DNA of 64,000 nucleotides from Lasioglossum baleicum (lineage: Eukaryota; Arthropoda; Insecta; Hymenoptera; Halictidae). The first letter of the stretch is position 1. Each line of letters starts with the position of its first letter. The stretch covers positions 17,353,203-17,417,202 of the forward strand of contig NC_134939.1 of NCBI RefSeq assembly GCF_051020765.1, given 5' to 3'. This document shows positions 34,046 to 44,856 of the stretch, in pieces. Position numbers and translations under genes: made by a program. The notes below the pieces were generated by a model. That model made no database searches. It saw only the letters and a program-made list of their open reading frames with translations, and had not been told where the DNA came from.

Positions 34046-36950
34046 AGGTTCCTCGCGCTTCTCTTGCATTCGAAGCAGCTGCAGCAACGGAGCCAAGAGT
34101 GATGCACCTAACGAATGCACCCTGCCATCAGAAAACGCCGTTGCCAAAGCACATTTGCCTTCGTTCTCGAGTTCCTCCATCGACCACCTTCTCCATTCGT
34201 CATTCCCCAGCCTTTCTCTGTCTTCTACTCGACTTCGCGAAGTATCGCAACTTCGCGACCTTCGATTCGGTCGGCGCTGGGGATGGGAAAGCGGAGTTGG
34301 AATCCGCATCAAACGAACCGATTGCAGAAAACTTGTCGGGAGCCCGACGAAATCCTTCCTCGCTTTTGCCCACCCCCTTTGCGGAGGTGGGTCCGTCTCT
34401 TCGCAACCCCCGGACGTTCAGCTTTCCTCTGTTGACTGGCGACGTTTCTCCTTTTTTTTTCTTCTTCTTCTTCGCTCTCGCCGCATCCCACCCTCATTCT
34501 TTCCCAATTGTCCTGGTTTCGTTCCAGGCCATTGGCCCCGTCGTCCTTCCTCGCGAGGCGTCGCGAAACACCGTGCGATGCGACTGCTAGACTCGTATCG
34601 AAACAGCTCAAAGGGTTGCTACTGTCCACCGCCCTCGTTCTTATCATCGGCCAGCGGGGTATTGTTTTTTTTTTACCGGTGGGCGACCGCTCGATTCCAC
34701 TGTCAAACGTTCCGGGTCCTCTCGTAGTCCTCTTTCTAGAATTCTTTCTCTGAAGTCTCGAGATCCCTAGCCCAGATAAAATGCAACGTACCTCTTAAAA
34801 ATCCTCCGAAATCAATAAAACATTCGCAGCTTCGGAGGACGATTCGATCGATAAAGCATTTAAGCGGTTGATGCAGCCCGCCATTCAGCGATTAATGAAA
34901 AGATAAAGCTATCTCCCGGGGAAGAAACTTTGAATTGGCACACATAAAACGCCCGGTGCCGCGTGCCGGGGGCGAGCCGACAAACAAAGAAGAGCAAATT
35001 TCCAAATTTACGCGCCATTAAGACCGTCGAAAAGTTTTATCAGTTTATTCGGGGTAATCTGCCGGCGTGAAATTAATGAAAGTCAGTGGGCGCCCTGTTT
35101 TGTCACGTGGTTTTCCAAGGAGGGAACTACCAACCGGCGAAGAATGAAACGGTTGCGCTGCCGTTTCACCGTAAAGGAGGAACCGTTTCCTGCGCTTGTC
35201 GGTGTAATTCGCGAACCACGGCGCAAGAAACGGCCCGCCATTACTTCTCGACCTTTAATTTACCTATAAATCTCGCAATGCTGCAAAACTTTAGCCTAGG
35301 GTTCGAGTGAATAATTGAATTATATACGCACTTCGCGGGGCCCGGTTTTAAATTGCTGCGCGTACTGCACATTGCTGCCAGATAAATTAGAGCCGCGGCG
35401 CGGCCTTCGGCGTCGCTCACGCTGCTGCTCCCTTATTCGGAATTAGCAACATTTATTACGTGAGCGCGATTATGGGCACGCGATGTCACCATCCATTTGT
35501 CAACGCCCTAAAAGCCCGACTTCGGGAACCGTGCGACCAACCAATAGACAATTCCGGACAACGATCCGCCGAAACTCATTGCAGAAAGCCCTCCGACTCC
35601 TCAGAACATTCATTTTCATTTTTACCCTCGAGCTACAGCCAATTTACTGTTGCAGATCATTTTACTTTCAGAGTCCTCGGAACGTTTCTCGTCATTTTTA
35701 TTTTCAAGTCGAACGCGCTAAATGCTTCCAGTTTGTTTCTCCATGACAATCGGATCAACTGCTCGATTTAAGTAAATTCTTCATTTTAATTCTGTTGGGA
35801 TTTTGTTCAATTTGTCGTTAATGGCAACGGGATCGATTGTCCTTCGTGCTTCAGAAATTTCTAACGGGCTAGCCTTTCTTACGGTTATTTTGTTAACAAA
35901 CTCCCGGCTGTTTTTCCACGGACGCTGTCCCCGTGTCCCAGCTCGCTCGCGAAACTACGCTAAAGAATCCGGAAGCTTTGAGGAAAACTGTAAACTAGCT
36001 AACTTTCTTTATACAGCCATTCTTAGTGGATTAGTTTCTGATGGTCGGGGACGATTATCTTAAGCTTCTTTTTTTTTAAAGGCACCGCGTTCTCCTCTCG
36101 AAGCCCGGAGTCCCCCTGTTTCGGAAAGTATTTCAGCTTTATACTCGCCATAAAATCGTTCCGAAGCATCATAATCCGTAGGAAAGGTCGTGGTCAGCGA
36201 ATAAAATAACCGGCGGCTGTTTCTCTTCCCTGTAACCTGACCTGTCAACCGTAGCTCCGTGGACATCCTGTTCCAGGTCGTGACTTGGTTCACTGTGAAC
36301 AGAGAGACGCGAACCCGCAGCACCGAAGCTTTTGAATTGGACAAAAATTCTATCGCGATATCCCCGAGGTCGACAGAAAATTTAGTTTCCCCTTTAATTT
36401 TGCACGTAGATGCAATTCTTGTGGTTTGCAAGCATTCCGAGTAAATAGTGTTGTGTTTCTCGATGACTGCAGAATGATTTTCGCAATTTCCGAGTCCTTT
36501 GGGAACCCACGTTGCCGATAGGATCCTAACATGCCTGGAACCCAACGAGCTGTACTTGCACACAAAGCGCAACTGAAAGCAGAATACATCAGCGAGCCCA
36601 CATTGACGTTCACTTCGAGCAGTAACCATCCATCTTCTACACACGTCCCCGAAGAAGTTTTATTCTGTTCGTTTCCAACCCTCTGGCCTATCTTCGTCGC
36701 GCGATAACGTCAGCCTCCGCAACTGATTGTGAGAGCATGATGTCGCCCCCTATACGGGATTCCCTTTTGCACTTCCTACTCGTCCTACTAGATCATCCCA
36801 GACGATTTAAATCCTCGATGTCTTCCTGCCCAGTCCTCCGCGATCTTTTGTTTCTCTTCGTTTTCTTTGCTGTATTTACCTCTAATGCATTTCGAATAAC
36901 ATGGCAACATCCATGCTTGTAGTGTGTACAAAATGTAATGATCATCCACT
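34046..36950. other. non-coding stretch; C/T-rich 34100-34740
   Basis: 34100-34740 is pyrimidine- and GC-rich and leaves three + frames open for 100-190 codons at once, which is a composition effect. GC islet at 35393-35403. A 194-codon minus frame (36060-36644) has no recognisable domain and is within chance range. Confidence 0.5.
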
Positions 36951-37129
36951 CAAGGGGTGAATCAAAAATGTTTACAACAAAGAAAATTGTTGATAAAGTT
37001 TTGTTTTTTACTTGAAAACTTTCCACTCATCCGGAAGAGAAAATTTGAAAGGAGCCATATGTCGCAAACAAATAGTTATTGAGATATTAGATCTTACAAT
37101 TAGATTAGATACTTTTAATACGCCCTGCA
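36951..37129. mobile_element. possible MITE, about 179 bp
   Basis: AGGGGTGAATCAAAAATG (36952) and, inverted from 37129, TGCAGGGCGTATTAAAAGT are imperfect inverted termini around an AT-rich core containing GTTATTGAGATATTAGATC. Only one copy is seen and the termini are diverged, so this is tentative. Confidence 0.35.
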
Positions 37130-38325
37130 CAAGCCACACATAAGCGTGGGTAGTTAAGCGTGGACAGCAGACTTCGCTGCCGACGCACCTCGCCGAAAGA
37201 AATTCGAGTCAATAAATATTTGAATGGTGTTTCTCTCGGCTCCATTTGCGTCTGCGACTCATCTAGGTCAGATCTCAAAGAAGACAGCGACGAGAACGAA
37301 AAAAAGGAGATAACGTGTCGCATCTCTCCTCGGAGATGCTCCGTGGAAGATCTAGCGAGGCACTTTGATTTCAATTTCCATATGCAGCAGTAAGTGTCAT
37401 TATCCTATCGGGCCTTTGTATCGCGCGCAGATTTAAATAAAGCAATCTACGAATATGTAAATATGAAAGAGCGTCCATGGAATAGTGACGACTTCTTGCC
37501 AGGCATTTCCATACATGCACATTCATTCCGTATCGATCTTTCTCGAAAGAAAACTATTAGGCAAGCTCGAAAATTTCTGGCTGGCCTGCTCTGTCCGCTG
37601 GAAGACGAACTTTCGTTCACCGTATACTATCGATCGATCAATCGTTTATTATCGGCCGAGACTTTCAAAGAGTATAAGTATAATTCCACAATACTATATT
37701 TAAGACGGTTCCCAATTTAACCAAATAATTCCAGTTAATCCCATTTCTCCGGTCTGCCTAGAAAAGCGAAAGCCAGGTCGTTGGGCAACGAAACAATCTC
37801 GGAGTGCCATATACAACGCATACAATCGCGTTGCCAATTTCGAGCAGTCTACGAACATGCCATAAACACTAGAAGGGAGAAATATCGTGGTCAAAATTGG
37901 GTGATCAACTTGAAATTACCCGGCAAAAGTAAACTGCAATGAAAGGATACTCGGCTCCGTTTCGTACCCCTTTATTTCCCCTTCGATCACAACAATCGCG
38001 TATAAACAACATCGTCCAATCCACTTCGACGAAATCTTCTTCGTCTTCATTTTTCACAAATCAAGCATACTATTGTCTATAGTGAATTGAGCGCATCGCC
38101 TACTGTCCTGTGACTACAACGATGTTTGATGGGCTCCGCAATCAATTATCCAATAGAAAGCCAAGTACACAAATAGATGAATGCGTCTCTAACCGAGCTC
38201 CGGCTTCGTTAATAAAAAGACAACAAAGAACAGGAGATTGGACATAGCGTGTGCGGCCATCCTCTAACAGCAGAGACACTAGAGAGATAAATGCCTCTGT
38301 CTCGATTAGATCAAGCTTCATTATC
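37130..38325. other. non-coding stretch
   Basis: A + frame from 37160 is open to 37720 apart from one TAA at 37391, which lies inside GCA|GTAAGTG, a good donor sequence. There is no convincing acceptor and no recognised protein motif, so it is not called. Confidence 0.4.
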
Positions 38326-38410
38326 AAAATTAAAAACTGGACACTCGGTACAGCAATGGTCGCTAACAACACCAACGCTACAGGTCCAAAGTATAGATTC
38401 TAAAGAGTTC
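38326..38410. repeat. first member of a diverged direct repeat
   Basis: AAATTAAAAACTGGACACTC ... AAAGTATAGATTCTAAAGAG recurs, shortened, at 38846-38886 as AAATTAAAGACTGGGCGC ... AAACTACGGACTCTAAAGAG. The pair brackets the family A MITE at 38521-38721. Confidence 0.55.
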
Positions 38411-38520
38411 AGGTGCAATGGCCAAAAACAGGACCATTTTCCATCGAAAATGACCTCCAGTCAAATCTAGGCGAGGACATCATCGGAGAAACGTCCTCCT
38501 CTTCTTTAGATCTATCGATA

Positions 38521-38721
38521 TATCTGTGGTTGTCAGGGAAAACACCACATGTCGCAATTTCAAAAAGTTTTTATTTACGTATTTACCAGAAAAAAGCCGT
38601 GAAAATAAATTCGAAAGGCTGAAAAAATTAGTGCAATTTAACCGATGTCCTATGTCAAAGCATTACTGATTAAAACTTTATATTATGTTACATGCGGCGT
38701 TCTTCCTGACAACCCCAGATA
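38521..38721. mobile_element. MITE family A, copy 2 (201 bp)
   Basis: Long inverted termini: left TATCTGTGGTTGTCAGGGAA then AACACCACATGTCGCAAT; right, inverted from 38721, TATCTGGGGTTGTCAGGAAG then AACGCCGCATGT. The arms match each other over about 40 bp and match copy 1 at 6060-6205. The core is AT-rich with no coding capacity. TA borders would fit a mariner-like element. Confidence 0.8.
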
Positions 38722-38957
38722 CAAACCGCTATAAACTTATCCTTGCTGTCACCTACCACAATGTCAACATTAACCGTAACCCTCTTCACAAGTAACATGT
38801 AATATATGATGTTCGATTGTAAACCACGTGGTCAGGAAGAATAATCCAAATTAAAGACTGGGCGCTAAACTACGGACTCTAAAGAGTACCGGGTGTCCCA
38901 TTCGCGGACAGGTTGGAAACAGAGCGCATTCAGCAGCCTTAATAAAACGACCCCTCC

Positions 38958-38978
38958 TCCTCTCTCTCTCTCTCTCTC
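38958..38978. repeat. (CT)n microsatellite
   Basis: Short pure CT repeat within a pyrimidine-rich stretch. Confidence 0.9.
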
Positions 38979-39135
38979 ATTCTCTCTATCTATCCCTCGC
39001 CTCTATCCTCCATTCTTTCGTCGACTGCATTTGTTCCTTATTAGATATTCCGTTTTATTGAACGAAGCCTAGAAGCCTTCCTTCCTAACGCCCTTTCTTG
39101 TATCCTTTTGCTTTCCTCGAGCTACGCACACGAGG

Positions 39136-39166
39136 ACGTATGCATACATACGCGCGCGCGCGCGCG
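39136..39166. repeat. 31-nt alternating purine-pyrimidine tract with (CG)8
   Basis: Every base alternates purine and pyrimidine from ACGTATGCATACATA into (CG)8 at 39151-39166. This is the sequence type that most readily adopts Z-DNA. Confidence 0.9.
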
Positions 39167-39251
39167 AGGGCATATACTCTATATTCTTCGTCTACGGTCC
39201 CTTTCCCCTTGAACCCCCGTTTCGTCCCCTTTTTACCGTGAACCCCCTGGT

Positions 39252-39270
39252 TTCTCTCTCTCTCTCTCTC
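39252..39270. repeat. (CT)n microsatellite
   Basis: Pure CT repeat. Confidence 0.9.
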
Positions 39271-40678
39271 GTCCACGACATCATTTTATTCCGCGTCTCG
39301 AATTTCAAACGTTATTATTCACCCTTCCGCGAACCCCTCCGCGAATCTTAGATCTTCGTCGTCGAGCATTTCCGGTTAGGTGCGCACCCGGAAGCCATTC
39401 TTCCTTCTTTTTCTGTCGTTCGACTCTTAGAAATGTTTCGCCCGGGCTCTCGCACGATTCCATTTCTCGCTCCTCGCGTGCGCGCGGTGGTGTATGGGGA
39501 GGGGGCTGTGTCAGAGGGTGTACGAGGGGGTGAGAGAGGATCTCTGGGGTGGATCCCGATGGAAGCGGACCGGGGGATCAGTGGGCGCGTACGGGAAATT
39601 TCTTTGAACATTCAATCGAGGATCAGAAGTGTATTTTGATGAGAAGACAAGGCTAGGTTTTATCGTCGCGCTGCTCAATGGACCGGCAACGATCCGGAAT
39701 ATCGCCGCTCTGCGAATCGACCGTGTGGATATTAACGCGATATATCCGCGAATATATATATATATATCGACGAATATCTTTTTCGCGAACGGCGGAGTAT
39801 TTTCTGAACCGAATATTCCTCTGCTTTTTCGCCGAGAACCGTTTCTTCGGCGATTGATAAATTTCAAAGAAAACTGTCGGTGCTCAAATTGATACAATAT
39901 ATCACAGGCTTGTAAAATCTAGTGTAAATAGTGTTGGAGAAATTATTACAGCTCGCGTTGTCCTCGACATCCTGTTCTTAAAACGATGTCTTTGATATCT
40001 TTGCTGAGTAGCCGATCGTTTAAAAGAAAACCTCCCTCCTGCTGCTTTCCGAAGATTATGCAGTCCGGGCTCTTCTTTAAATCATCCTCTATCCGCGCTA
40101 AGATCTTGTATAAATGTGCTACGAAGTTAGTTTCAAAGTATAATTACGTTTCTTTATAAAGAATACTCTTGGAGAGAAAGGATAAGAGGATCTTTTTCTA
40201 GGGAGAACTCGAACATTATTGCTCCGAGTAAAGTTTGTTATCCTGACTCCTCCGCTAACGACTCGCTGTCTCTCAAACTACGAAAGTCAACGTTCTATTC
40301 GAAAACATGCATCTTTCCAACAATGCAGAAAAAATCATTCTCAATTAATTTTTTTCCCGTGCAGAATATTGACGCGAACACAACGAAGAGGCATGGTTCG
40401 ATTTTACTGTGCAGTTGCCCGATGGACCATGAATTATCATGAATATCGAAATTTGATCAACATGAACCATGTAACGTGTGTAGTGATTAGCGTGTAATTC
40501 CATAGAGTATACTAGGTAATGATCGAACAATGAAAATCTGGGCTATCCTTTCGGTCTAATTATCCGTCGACAGGAAATTCGCTGAAACGTAAGGGGTTGA
40601 TATAAAACATGTAATTAGTGCAATCAACTCTTCCAAAAGAATATATGTGTTGACCGAATATTTTTCTTATCCGTCTAG
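39271..40678. other. non-coding stretch
   Basis: Contains (TA)n at 39751-39768. Short frames on both strands around 39350-39900 have no protein character. Confidence 0.5.
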
Positions 40679-40792
40679 CCATCGAATGTCAAGGGCAAGC
40701 TAGAGTACCAGCCCAAAATTGGAGTCACCCTTTCGATCGGCGCTGCGTTGATCCAGGCAATCATCATCCTGGGTCCAGCAATGACCCTATAA
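40679..40792 (+). other. exon-like 37-codon frame after a good splice acceptor
   Basis: ATTTTTCTTATCCGTCTAG (ending 40678) is a good acceptor. The following frame reads PSNVKGKLEYQPKIG then VTLSIGAALIQAIIILGPAM and TL before a TAA at 40790-40792. Codons look coding-like (AAG, GGC, CTG, ATC, GTC, CAG common). Residues 16-35 form a hydrophobic segment long enough for a membrane helix. I do not recognise the family. It could be a terminal exon, a fragment of a decayed membrane-protein gene, or chance. No partner exon was found upstream. Confidence 0.2.
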
Positions 40793-40855
40793 CCCTAACC
40801 CGTGGAGTCGTCTATACCCTATTCTCTTTGTTCACCTTGGAGATGTTTTTTCTCG

Positions 40856-40856
<1 letters not shown>

Positions 40857-40900
<44 letters not shown>
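40857..40900. repeat. (GA)n microsatellite, 44 bp
   Basis: Pure GA run. Confidence 0.95.
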
Positions 40901-40903
<3 letters not shown>

Positions 40904-41300
40904 GTTGTAATCGTGAATCTTTAGTTCGGGTGTCCAATGGTGTCCCAGGGTTCTATGGGTTCGTGGTCGGGGGCATCTTCGGTGTTCCACGTGGCGGGCC
41001 GTATTCCTGGTGTCTCTCACACGAACGACCGATTATGTCAGTCGGAGTTAAAGCCACGTTTGTTTATCTGATCCCACGTTATAACTACAGACAGACAGGC
41101 TACCGTTGGGCTCCTTCGACCGCTATCTGCCGCGTATCCGAGCAGCCCAAGCTCTGCCTCTGCGAGCGAGAGGACAAGATAAGAAACCAGCTGGGAGGGA
41201 CTGGGAAAGAAAGGATAGGAAACCGGCGTGCTCCGTCCTGTCGCTCGAGGCGAGGACGGCTCTCCTTCGGAGAACAGTTTAGTTACGATGAATGGACCGA

Positions 41301-41468
41301 ATGAATCACGCGAACCAATTAAGGATTACAGTAGACGATGCGGCCCCGCCGCTGCTGGTGCTACTCCTGCCGGTGCTGGTGGTGCTTGCGATGGTGCACT
41401 CGGGAAATGGTACTGGTGTGTGCCGGCGCAACGCTCAGATAGAGAAAGCAAGAACAGACTCTGGATAG
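41301..41468 (+). CDS. putative first coding exon encoding a signal peptide or signal anchor
   Basis: From the ATG at 41301 the frame reads MNHANQLRITVDDAA, then PPLLVLLLPVLVVLAMV, then HSGNGTG, and runs on to a TAG at 41466-41468 (55 residues). Residues 16-32 form an uninterrupted hydrophobic core of Leu and Val. It is followed by small polar residues (A-M-V-H-S-G-N-G) typical of a signal-peptidase region, with a possible N-glycosylation site (NGT) just after. The core uses mostly CTG, GTG and CCG codons, unlike the flanks. The reading past about residue 39 is probably intron: GT dinucleotides at 41415 (CTG|GTGTGT) or 41409 could be the donor, though neither is a strong consensus. An overlapping frame from an earlier ATG (41287) gives only Ala/Gly/Arg low complexity. 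The likely role is the amino end of a secreted or single-pass membrane protein whose other exons lie downstream. The family is not recognised. Confidence 0.35.
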   Translation: MNHANQLRITVDDAAPPLLVLLLPVLVVLAMVHSGNGTGVCRRNAQIEKARTDSG

Positions 41469-43504
41469 TTCACGCCTCCTTAACCTTCGCTAGCTCGCAC
41501 TTAATTGGAACTGCTAAATATACTTTCCCAGAGACCCAGTGTCCCGTTCGTCTTGTACGCGTTCAACGTCAATCGAATCGCGAATTTACTTTGTACCGAA
41601 CCCCCGACCACAGCCACTTTGATCCTGCCTCGGGAAGCTAGATTATGCCTGCCGGGGATCCGAGTGGGGATTAATGTCGAGATCGTCCTGTTTTTGCCGT
41701 CAACTATCTGTAATAAATCATACCACGGTTTCGGGAAATTGATTCTTCGCCGCATTCAATCCGCTCAATTGATCTACTAACGAACATTAATCCGCCAATC
41801 TGATTAACAAGATTACTTGACTTGGTACAACGTAAAACAGTAAACGATTAGAGGAATCATAAGCGATAAAGTAAATTTCGATTCAACTCCTGCAACTCAC
41901 AATTGCTTTAGTTAGCTTTTGCTACCAAGAACAACCGACTAGTGCAGCTAACAGAAAGTGTTGGGGATGATCACAGCGGAATGAAAGAGTATTTCGAGGA
42001 GTGGATTAAGCTATTAACAACGTGGAATCCAGTTCTAGTGCTTTCGGAAGGGGTTAGCGAGGATTGAAGTTTGAAGTTCGAAGTTTGTTTCGGGTTGAGA
42101 TTGGAAGTTGTAGGTCGGGTCGCGAAGGACCCAGTTTGCTATCGGTTGAACCGAACGTGTCATTGTACAACACTGTTTCCACCGATCTAGAGAACAAGGA
42201 GCCTGTCGGGTATACCGAATGATTTACGATGAATTTGAAATAAGTGGCTATTGCCGGCGCCGATCTCTTTGTGCGCACAGAACCAATTTATTTTATCTAC
42301 TGATCTACCAATTTACGTTTGACGCCAGGTACATATTCATCTATGCTGTTTCTTCGTATTATCTCTAACGAGATCGAGAGTCGAGTATTATGGCTCTATA
42401 AATTGAACAATTGGAGATTCGAGCGTGCTTTACACGCAGCAATTTATCGCTACGATTTTGTACAGTGTGTACAGTATTTGTAAATGGATATGTGTTATTC
42501 TTTATGGATGATTCTGTTAACCGGTTAACAATACGAAAGCAATTAATAGAGAGAAACTGCGTATCCTGTAGGAATCGTTGTTCCTAATTGTTTAAATGAA
42601 TAGCGGTACGATCGAGTAACGGGATCGCTCTTAATCTAACTTTAAATGGCATTGACTAATGCATTGCGTGACAACAGTTTTAAATTTCATAGCACTCGGC
42701 TATGTCTCGAGTTCACTGTATCACTTTCACCGACTATATCCACGGTTACGTTACCTTTCTAGGTTAAGAAACTAGCCGAAACCCACACCTGCGAACAATT
42801 CTAACAGTCTGTGCCCGATCTTGGCCGTTTAATGTGGTCTGCGCAATCTTGTGCATTTTTCTTCTTTTCAATTGAGGAAATCTCATAAGAGATTTATCAC
42901 AACATTAGGTACAAACAAAACCAAAGTATACAGTGCAAGTAACCTCTACAAACTGAATGGAAGGGTATACCACTGTCTTCTCGTTTCGTTAATCAACCAA
43001 TTTCCAAAAGTTCCTTGTCTGCGCATAGAATCGTGAAAAAAAAAATGTTAAACCATCTACCTTGCTGTAGACGTCTAGTTTTCAGTAAGGGGATGATCAG
43101 AAAAATAGGAACAGAGTCACTTTCAGCCAGGCCGAAATGCAAGCAGCCTAATCTCCGCCGTCGCTCTCGTTACACACTGCATCGACGTGGAAGAGGGTGT
43201 CGAGCGTCGACGAGAAGCCGACACCTCTTTCGCCCCTGTCTTCCCGACAGCGGTAGCGCAGCGAGATCAACGAGCGCTCTCCAGGGCGCGGAGTGCCCGA
43301 TTTAGGGTATGAAACACAGAAGCAAAGTCTGGCCGTAGAATCGCGTCGGTGTGGAGTCTCGCTCCCCGTTGCAGCTTGCGTCGAGTAACAGCCCTGGCGA
43401 AGCAGGACGACAGACGACGACGACGATGAAGGTTGTATGAGTACGTTGAGGGGTGAAGGACGAAGGAGGGACGAAGGGGTAACAATGCCGAGGACTACGA
43501 GCAC
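41469..43504. other. non-coding stretch
   Basis: A 7-bp GAAGTT-type repeat lies at 42064-42086. A minus-strand frame near 41597-41640 has a weak GTPase-like P-loop start (see findings). No further exon is called. Confidence 0.45.
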
Positions 43505-43573
43505 AGGACGACGTCGCCGTCGACGACGACGACGACGACGATGACGATGTCAGCGACGGCGACGACGACGGCG
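43505..43573. repeat. (CGA)n-rich low-complexity tract
   Basis: About seven CGA units in a row and imperfect copies on both sides. Shorter CGA runs occur at 43409-43427 and 44217-44231. Such triplet repeats are common in insect 5' UTRs. Confidence 0.85.
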
Positions 43574-43796
43574 CAATGTCGCGGCTCTGTCGCACGCATG
43601 CGCTACGTACAAGTAACAGCCGCGGACTCGGGTCGAACCGGGAAGCCAGTCAGTGCATTGCCAGCTCCTGAACCGCGAACGCTATACTCGCGTGTTCCTG
43701 TCGCGAGCGAAACAGAGCCTGCCCAATCTGCTTTGTCGGTGTCGCCGCGAGATCATTTCAACCGGGACGCATCGCGACGGACTCGAAACCGATCCC

Positions 43797-43945
43797 GTCT
43801 CTCTTTCTCTTTTTCTCTGTCTCTCTCTCTCTCTCTCGCATCCCCTTCCGGACCGGTTCCCCTTCCTCAACTCCTCTCTCTATTTCTCTCTCCCATCTTC
43901 TCACTCTCTCCTCTACCCCTGTATCTCTCTCTTTCTCTCTCAGTC
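43797..43945. repeat. CT-rich pyrimidine tract
   Basis: Repeated (CT)n runs separated by other pyrimidines, probably part of the 5' UTR or promoter described here. It causes the Ser-Leu frames at 43541-44003. Confidence 0.85.
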
Positions 43946-44300
43946 TCGTCGAAAGAACGACTGTTTCAGTGATGCCCCCCCGAGCCTCGTTATCACCAGT
44001 TGATCAAGGATAACAGTGAATCGACGCAGTGTCGGACAGACCCCCCCGCCCCCCAAACCCTCACGCCGACCCCCTAAAAGCATACCTGGTGTACATGTGT
44101 TGTGCCAAGGAGGATACACCGGCCGACTCTGGATTTACGCCAGCGATAGCAACCCCCGACGGTCCCAGCGACTGCATTGCACAACCCGGACGACAACGAC
44201 GTGTTCGCGACACCAACGACGACGACGACGATCGGTGACCGACCGTCATGATCCTGACGACGACGTGATTTAAGAGTGTTGAGCTGTGCAGTGTTGTACT

Positions 44301-44345
44301 ATGACACAGCCGACCGTAGGGTCCGTGATCTTGTTGGATCTTTGA
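44301..44345 (+). other. 14-codon upstream ORF with UGAUG overlap
   Basis: ATG at 44301 opens a short frame (MTQPTVGSVILLDL) that stops at TGA 44343-44345. The last base of that stop is the first base of the next ATG (44345-44347). Such an overlap permits termination-reinitiation. It matters only if the first exon here is transcribed. Confidence 0.35.
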
Positions 44346-44724
44346 TGTACCAATTAGGTGAGTGGCTATGTATTGTATATCGGTCGTTCTCCGTCGTGTG
44401 CAACGTGCTGATTGACGATGATCAGTGCACGGGTGTTGTGTGTCGATGGTAAATCGCGCGCTCTTTCGGTGTCCCTTGCCTCCCCACCACGCCCAGAGTT
44501 TGACCGCTTGGTCGCTAGCCTTCTAAGTCGATGCCTCGGGAACTTTGAACCCCTTTCTATCATCGAGCAGCATTGGTTACCGATGATTTCGGGTTCCGAG
44601 ACTCTTCGGTGATGGTTCGTGGGGGATGTCGACACGAGTTCGGGAGGTGGGGTCACGTTCGATGGGTCTCGGCGATGTCTCGTGAGTGGAGCTCTGTGGT
44701 GACACCATAGAGCCATTGAACATT

Positions 44725-44737
44725 TGACCTTTGAATC
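44725..44737 (-). promoter_or_regulatory. DR1-like nuclear-receptor motif, copy 1
   Basis: TGACCTTTGAATC, on the other strand two AGGTCA-like half sites separated by one base, the DR1 layout bound by HNF4 or RXR/USP-type receptors. It lies about 370 bp inside the putative first intron. It belongs to a short diverged direct repeat with the second copy. Confidence 0.4.
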
Positions 44738-44856
44738 TTGTCTCTCGAACAGTTCAATACTTTTACTCCTCCTTATACAATATATTTTAGAGTTGGCAGA
44801 TTATGAAGCAGTGTCTCTGTTTGATTGTTGCCGGGTTGATTGTACTCCGACGCTTT

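Larger units (their letters stand above)
43590..44357 (+). promoter_or_regulatory. putative promoter and 5' UTR first exon ending at a consensus donor
   Basis: The stretch is CpG-rich, contains triplet repeats and a long CT tract (43797-43945), and ends in CCAATTAG|GTGAGTGG, a consensus 5' splice site at 44357/44358. The DNA after it switches at once to ordinary T-rich intronic composition. No long ORF with protein character reaches the donor. Instead there is a 14-codon upstream ORF (44301-44345) and then an ATG at 44345 that would start translation four codons before the donor (Met-Tyr-Gln-Leu, phase 1). The start of transcription cannot be placed from sequence, so the left boundary is approximate. 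This would be the 5' end of a + strand gene whose coding exons lie far to the right, probably outside the window. Confidence 0.4.

Noticed and set aside
34155..34727. 190-codon + frame overlapping two other + frames and a minus frame
   Set aside because: Pyrimidine-rich composition keeps several frames open at once, and no frame has protein character.
36060..36644. 194-codon minus-strand frame
   Set aside because: Chance of one such frame in 64 kb is not small. No recognisable motif, start context or splice sites.
37160..37720. + frame of 185 codons interrupted once by TAA inside a donor-like GCA|GTAAGTG
   Set aside because: No acceptor on the left and no recognised domain. A frame with one stop over this length is expected a few times by chance.
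40786..40800. CCCTATAACCCTAACCC resembling telomeric repeats
   Set aside because: Only one and a half units, with no array of TTAGG-type repeats.
40828..41304. 158-codon + frame starting with RERERE
   Set aside because: It begins in the (GA)n repeat and has no recognisable fold afterwards.
41228..41641. 137-codon + frame overlapping the signal-peptide frame
   Set aside because: Its Ala/Gly-rich part is the shifted reading of the CTG/GTG-rich signal-peptide codons. The shifted frame is the more protein-like one.
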